The notes beneath the pieces were generated by a model that was not told the DNA's origin, did no database searches, and worked only from the letters and a program-made list of their open reading frames with translations. A program made the translations under genes and the position numbers. Below, piece by piece: positions 13,685 to 16,190 of a DNA stretch of 16,190 nt. Position 1 is the first letter of the stretch, and each line of letters begins with the position of its first letter. Origin of the DNA: CAYRPN01 sp964426135 (lineage in GTDB: Bacteria; Planctomycetota; Phycisphaerae; Phycisphaerales; Phycisphaeraceae); the NCBI GenBank assembly GCA_964426135.1, contig CAYRPN010000130.1, positions 1 through 16,190 on the forward strand. Direction: 5' to 3'.

Positions 13685-15379
13685 ATGCCTACGTCGTTTC
13701 GACTGGAACCGAGCAAAGCCCCTGCCGTGCTGATTGTCCGCGATGGCTGGGGGCGCAATCCGAACCCGGAACACGACAAATTCAACGCGATCAAGCTCGC
13801 CAAGACGCCCAAGTGCGCCGCCCTGCTCAAGAAGTACCCCTGGACGCTGATCAAGACCAGCGGCGAAGACGTCGGCCTGCCCGACGACACCATGGGCAAC
13901 AGCGAAGTGGGCCACCAGAACCTGGGCGCCGGCCGCATCGTGTATCAGGAATCCGTCCGCATCACCGTGGCGATCAAGAAGGGCGATTTCTTTGAGAATC
14001 CCGTCCTCGTCGATGCCGTGAACAAAGCGAAGGACAGCGGCAGGAACGTGCATCTGCTGGGCATCGGCAGCGACGTGGGCGTACACGGCATGCTGCAGCA
14101 TCTCTACGGTTGCCTGGAACTGTGCAAGAAACTGAAGATGCCCAAGACGCGTGTGCTGATTCACCTCTTCACCGACGGCCGCGATTCGGGCCCGTACACC
14201 GGCAAGGATTTCCTCGCCGGCGTGGAAGCGAAATGCAAAGAGATCGGCATGGGCCGCATCGTCAGCGTCGTCGGGCGCTACTACGCGATGGATCGCGACA
14301 ACCGCTGGGAGCGCGTGAAGAAGGCATACGATCTGCTGGTTAGCGGAAGCACCGAATCCCCCGGTGGTGCCCCCGCTCCGAACTTCCCCACCGTCGCCGA
14401 GGCTCTCCAAAACTCCTACGACAACCCCACCAACGATTCGCAGAAGGGCGACGAGTTCGTCACCCCGCGCACCATCGGCAAAGACGCCGCCAAAACCCGC
14501 ATCGGCGACGGCGACAGCGTCATCTTCTTCAACTACCGCGGCGACCGCCCGCGCGAAATCACCCGCGCCTTCATCTTCCCCGATGACAAGTGGGCCAAGG
14601 TCAAGCCCTCGCCTGACTCGGGCAAAAGCGGCTTCGAGCGCGGCAAAAAACTCAACCTCGCCGCGTATGTCACCATGACCGCCTACGAGGAAGAGCTCGG
14701 CCCCTACGTGCAGGTCGCGTATCCCAAGGCGCCGAAGATGACCGACGTCGCCGGCGAATACCTGAGCAAACTCGGCCTGCGGCAGTTCCGCACCGCGGAG
14801 ACGGAAAAATTCCCGCACGTCACCTTCTTCTTCAACGACTACCGCGAGGAGCCGTTCCCCGGCGAATCCCGGCAAATGGCGCAATCCGCCAAGGTCGCCA
14901 CGTATGACCTCAAGCCCGAGATGAGCGCCCACGAAGTGTGCGACATCGTGCTCAAGCGACTCGCGGCCCCGGACTGCGAAGACTTCATCCTCGTCAACTT
15001 CGCCAACGGCGACATGGTCGGCCACACCGGCTCGCTGCCCGCGGCGATCAAAGCGGTGGAAACCGTGGACGAATGCGTCGGCAAGATCGTCGAAGCCACG
15101 CTCAAGAAAGGCGGCTGCCTCGTCGTCACCGCCGACCACGGCAACGCCGAGCAGATGTTCGACCCCACGACCAACGCTCCGCACACCGCTCACACGACTT
15201 ATCCCGTGGAGTGCATCCTCGTCGACCCCCGCCGCACCAGCGACGGCACCGGCAGCGCCGCCAAGCCTTCGCCGGCGCTGCGCGACGACGGCAAGCTGGC
15301 GGACGTGATGCCGACGATCTTCGCGCTGATGGGACTGCCCAAGCCGGAGGCGATGGAGGGGGCGTCGTTGATTAAGTGA
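13685..15379 (+). CDS. gpmI: 2,3-bisphosphoglycerate-independent phosphoglycerate mutase
   Basis: GpmI interconverts 3- and 2-phosphoglycerate using two metal ions and a phosphoserine. The 564-aa protein has VLIVRDGWG (metal Asp20), MGNSEVGHQNLGAGR with the nucleophile Ser73, SDVGVH and FTDGRDSGPYTG, GRYYAMDRDNRWERV, then FFNYRGDRPREIT, NFANGDMVGHTG and DHGNAEQM (484-491, metal ligands). GGAG at 13676-13679, 5 nt upstream, fixes the ATG; the frame opens at 13649. It is about 50 residues longer than E. coli GpmI, with extra sequence around residues 219-245 (after AYDLLV) and elsewhere. A 51-bp piece of its 3' end is repeated at 16088-16138. Some planctomycetes carry an insert here, so it may be ancestral. 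Confidence 0.95.
   Translation: MPTSFRLEPSKAPAVLIVRDGWGRNPNPEHDKFNAIKLAKTPKCAALLKKYPWTLIKTSGEDVGLPDDTMGNSEVGHQNLGAGRIVYQESVRITVAIKKGDFFENPVLVDAVNKAKDSGRNVHLLGIGSDVGVHGMLQHLYGCLELCKKLKMPKTRVLIHLFTDGRDSGPYTGKDFLAGVEAKCKEIGMGRIVSVVGRYYAMDRDNRWERVKKAYDLLVSGSTESPGGAPAPNFPTVAEALQNSYDNPTNDSQKGDEFVTPRTIGKDAAKTRIGDGDSVIFFNYRGDRPREITRAFIFPDDKWAKVKPSPDSGKSGFERGKKLNLAAYVTMTAYEEELGPYVQVAYPKAPKMTDVAGEYLSKLGLRQFRTAETEKFPHVTFFFNDYREEPFPGESRQMAQSAKVATYDLKPEMSAHEVCDIVLKRLAAPDCEDFILVNFANGDMVGHTGSLPAAIKAVETVDECVGKIVEATLKKGGCLVVTADHGNAEQMFDPTTNAPHTAHTTYPVECILVDPRRTSDGTGSAAKPSPALRDDGKLADVMPTIFALMGLPKPEAMEGASLIK
15324..15374 (+). repeat. Left direct repeat at the gpmI 3' end
   Basis: This 51-bp stretch, encoding LMGLPKPEAMEGASLI, recurs in direct orientation at 16088-16138 with three mismatches (48/51). 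All three mismatches are synonymous in the gpmI frame. Together the two copies bracket the PIN-domain gene pair. Confidence 0.92.
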
Positions 15380-15419
15380 AAGACCGGGAGCGCGAGGCAC
15401 CTGCCGAGCCGATGCTGCC

Positions 15420-15899
15420 ATGATTGAACGTGTATACATCGAAACCACGATCATCAGTTACCTGACTGCGTGGCCAAGCCGCGACGTGGTGATAGCGGGG
15501 CACCAGCAGGTCACGCGCGAGTGGTGGGACACGCGAGGCGCGAACTACGAGCTTTGCGTATCGCAGCTAGTGCTGGACGAGGCCGGCGCTGGCGATGTGC
15601 AGGCGGCTCAGGACCGGCTCGAAGTCTTGGAGGCGATGCTTGTGCTCGAAACGAAGAGCGTCGCGTTGGAACTCGCGAAAGAACTGCTGCGTGCCGGAGC
15701 ATTGCCGGCAAAGGCCACCGACGACGCGCTACATATCGCCGTGGCGGCGACGTATTCCGTTCCATACCTCTTGACGTGGAACTGCCGCCATATAGCCAAT
15801 GCATCGATGCGCCCAGTCATTGAAGATGTCTGCAAGAAGAATGGATTTGAACCACCTATCATCTGCACACCCGACGAACTGCTGGAGTCCGAGCCATGA
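15420..15899 (+). CDS. PIN-domain protein, VapC-like toxin candidate
   Basis: A 159-aa protein that covers a whole PIN domain, typically a metal-dependent RNase. VYIETTIISYL at the N-terminus has Glu8 where the first catalytic Asp usually sits. The other acidic positions are E54 (LVLDEAG) and D101/D102 (ATDDALHIA), followed by LLTWNCRHIANA (N121) and PIICTPDEL at the C-terminus. This last pattern is typical of one PIN subfamily found beside small partners. The stop overlaps the next ATG in ATGA. No clear ribosome site precedes the ATG at 15420. Its base composition looks lower in GC than gpmI, which suggests transfer. The toxin role is inferred from family and context. Confidence 0.85.
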   Translation: MIERVYIETTIISYLTAWPSRDVVIAGHQQVTREWWDTRGANYELCVSQLVLDEAGAGDVQAAQDRLEVLEAMLVLETKSVALELAKELLRAGALPAKATDDALHIAVAATYSVPYLLTWNCRHIANASMRPVIEDVCKKNGFEPPIICTPDELLESEP

Positions 15900-16093
15900 A
15901 CGACCCCATTGTCGCTGAAGTCCGCAAAGTGCGCGACGCGCACTCGGCCCGGTTTAACCACGACCTGGACGCTATTTTCCGGGACATCAAAGAACGCGAG
16001 AAGGCGAGTGGACTCAAGTTTGAAAATGGTGTAGCTCGTCAGGCTAAGGGCAAGCCCGCGCTCAAACCAAAGCGTTCCTCGGGCTCACGCTGA
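15896..16093 (+). CDS. Small partner of the PIN protein, putative antitoxin
   Basis: A 65-aa protein starting MNDPIVAEVRKVRDAHSARF, followed by NHDLDAIFRDIKEREKASG and a basic tail rich in Lys, Arg and Ser. The first 45 residues look helical and charged. It overlaps the PIN gene by 4 nt, so it is translationally coupled to it. Small proteins with this N-terminus are common next to such PIN genes, but the antitoxin function is inference, and the order toxin-first is the less usual one. Its TGA lies inside the right gpmI repeat (from 16088), so the last codons and stop may have been supplied by that repeat. Confidence 0.7.
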   Translation: MNDPIVAEVRKVRDAHSARFNHDLDAIFRDIKEREKASGLKFENGVARQAKGKPALKPKRSSGSR

Positions 16094-16138
16094 TGGGGTT
16101 GCCCAAGCCGGAGGCGATGGAGGGGGCGTCGCTGATTA
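16088..16138 (+). pseudogene. gpmI: Duplicate fragment of the gpmI 3' end
   Basis: This fragment repeats 15324-15374 with only three, synonymous, differences. Read in the gpmI frame it gives LMGLPKPEAMEGASLI and then continues IPHAANNDTLSNC to a stop, whereas gpmI itself ends ASLIK. It has no start or upstream part and is a remnant or a junction sequence. After 16138 the remaining 52 bases to the window end show no gene or repeat I can support. Confidence 0.88.
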
Positions 16139-16190
16139 TACCTCACGCGGCCAACAACGACACGTTGTCGAATTGCTGAAATTTCAGGGT

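Noticed and set aside
13505..15454. Minus-strand frame of 649 aa opposite gpmI
   Set aside because: Antisense shadow; Val/Gly/Asp-rich composition mirrors gpmI codons, no motif.

Overview
The window is a high-GC bacterial chromosome segment. It most resembles a planctomycete, perhaps of the Phycisphaerae. That is an inference from the gene style: small zinc-ribbon plus membrane proteins, a DksA-like protein with a histone-H1-like Lys/Ala/Pro tail, and a secreted PDZ/M6 peptidase. The heavy load of short intergenic repeats fits too. No rRNA, tRNA, CRISPR array or complete insertion sequence was seen.

Layout. From 169 to 3987 all genes are on the minus strand: a DksA/TraR-like regulator, a thioredoxin-like protein, leuD, queA and a DUF4236 membrane protein that overlaps queA by 7 nt. 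From 4037 two plus-strand genes follow, a metal-type substrate-binding lipoprotein and a small secreted protein. They converge on tadA (minus). Glycerate kinase, an iron-type substrate-binding protein and an M6-like metallopeptidase follow on plus. The peptidase converges, with only 28 bp between stops, on a zinc-ribbon multi-pass membrane protein (minus), which is preceded by a small zinc-ribbon membrane protein (minus). Then comes gpmI (plus), and a PIN-domain toxin-like gene with a 4-nt-overlapping small partner. These two lie between two copies of the gpmI 3' end.

Most proteins are core metabolism or translation (LeuD, QueA, TadA, glycerate kinase, GpmI) or envelope proteins. They do not form one pathway, and most look like separate short transcription units.

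The striking part is the non-coding DNA. Almost every gap longer than about 130 bp holds a mirrored pair of short hairpin repeats: 1030-1221, 1827-1936, 5506-5631, 6207-6298, 7545-7706, 9406-9548 and 13002-13140. Four of them, with different hairpin cores, share the same outer ends: TTAGC at the left and its complement GCTAA at the right. This looks like a REPIN/MITE-like set of mobile hairpin doublets recognised through a common end. A single copy of one type sits in frame inside queA. Two other gaps hold tandem 7-nt repeats resembling cyanobacterial heptanucleotide STRRs. The second notable structure is the toxin-like cassette bounded by 51-bp direct repeats of the gpmI tail, which differ only at synonymous positions.
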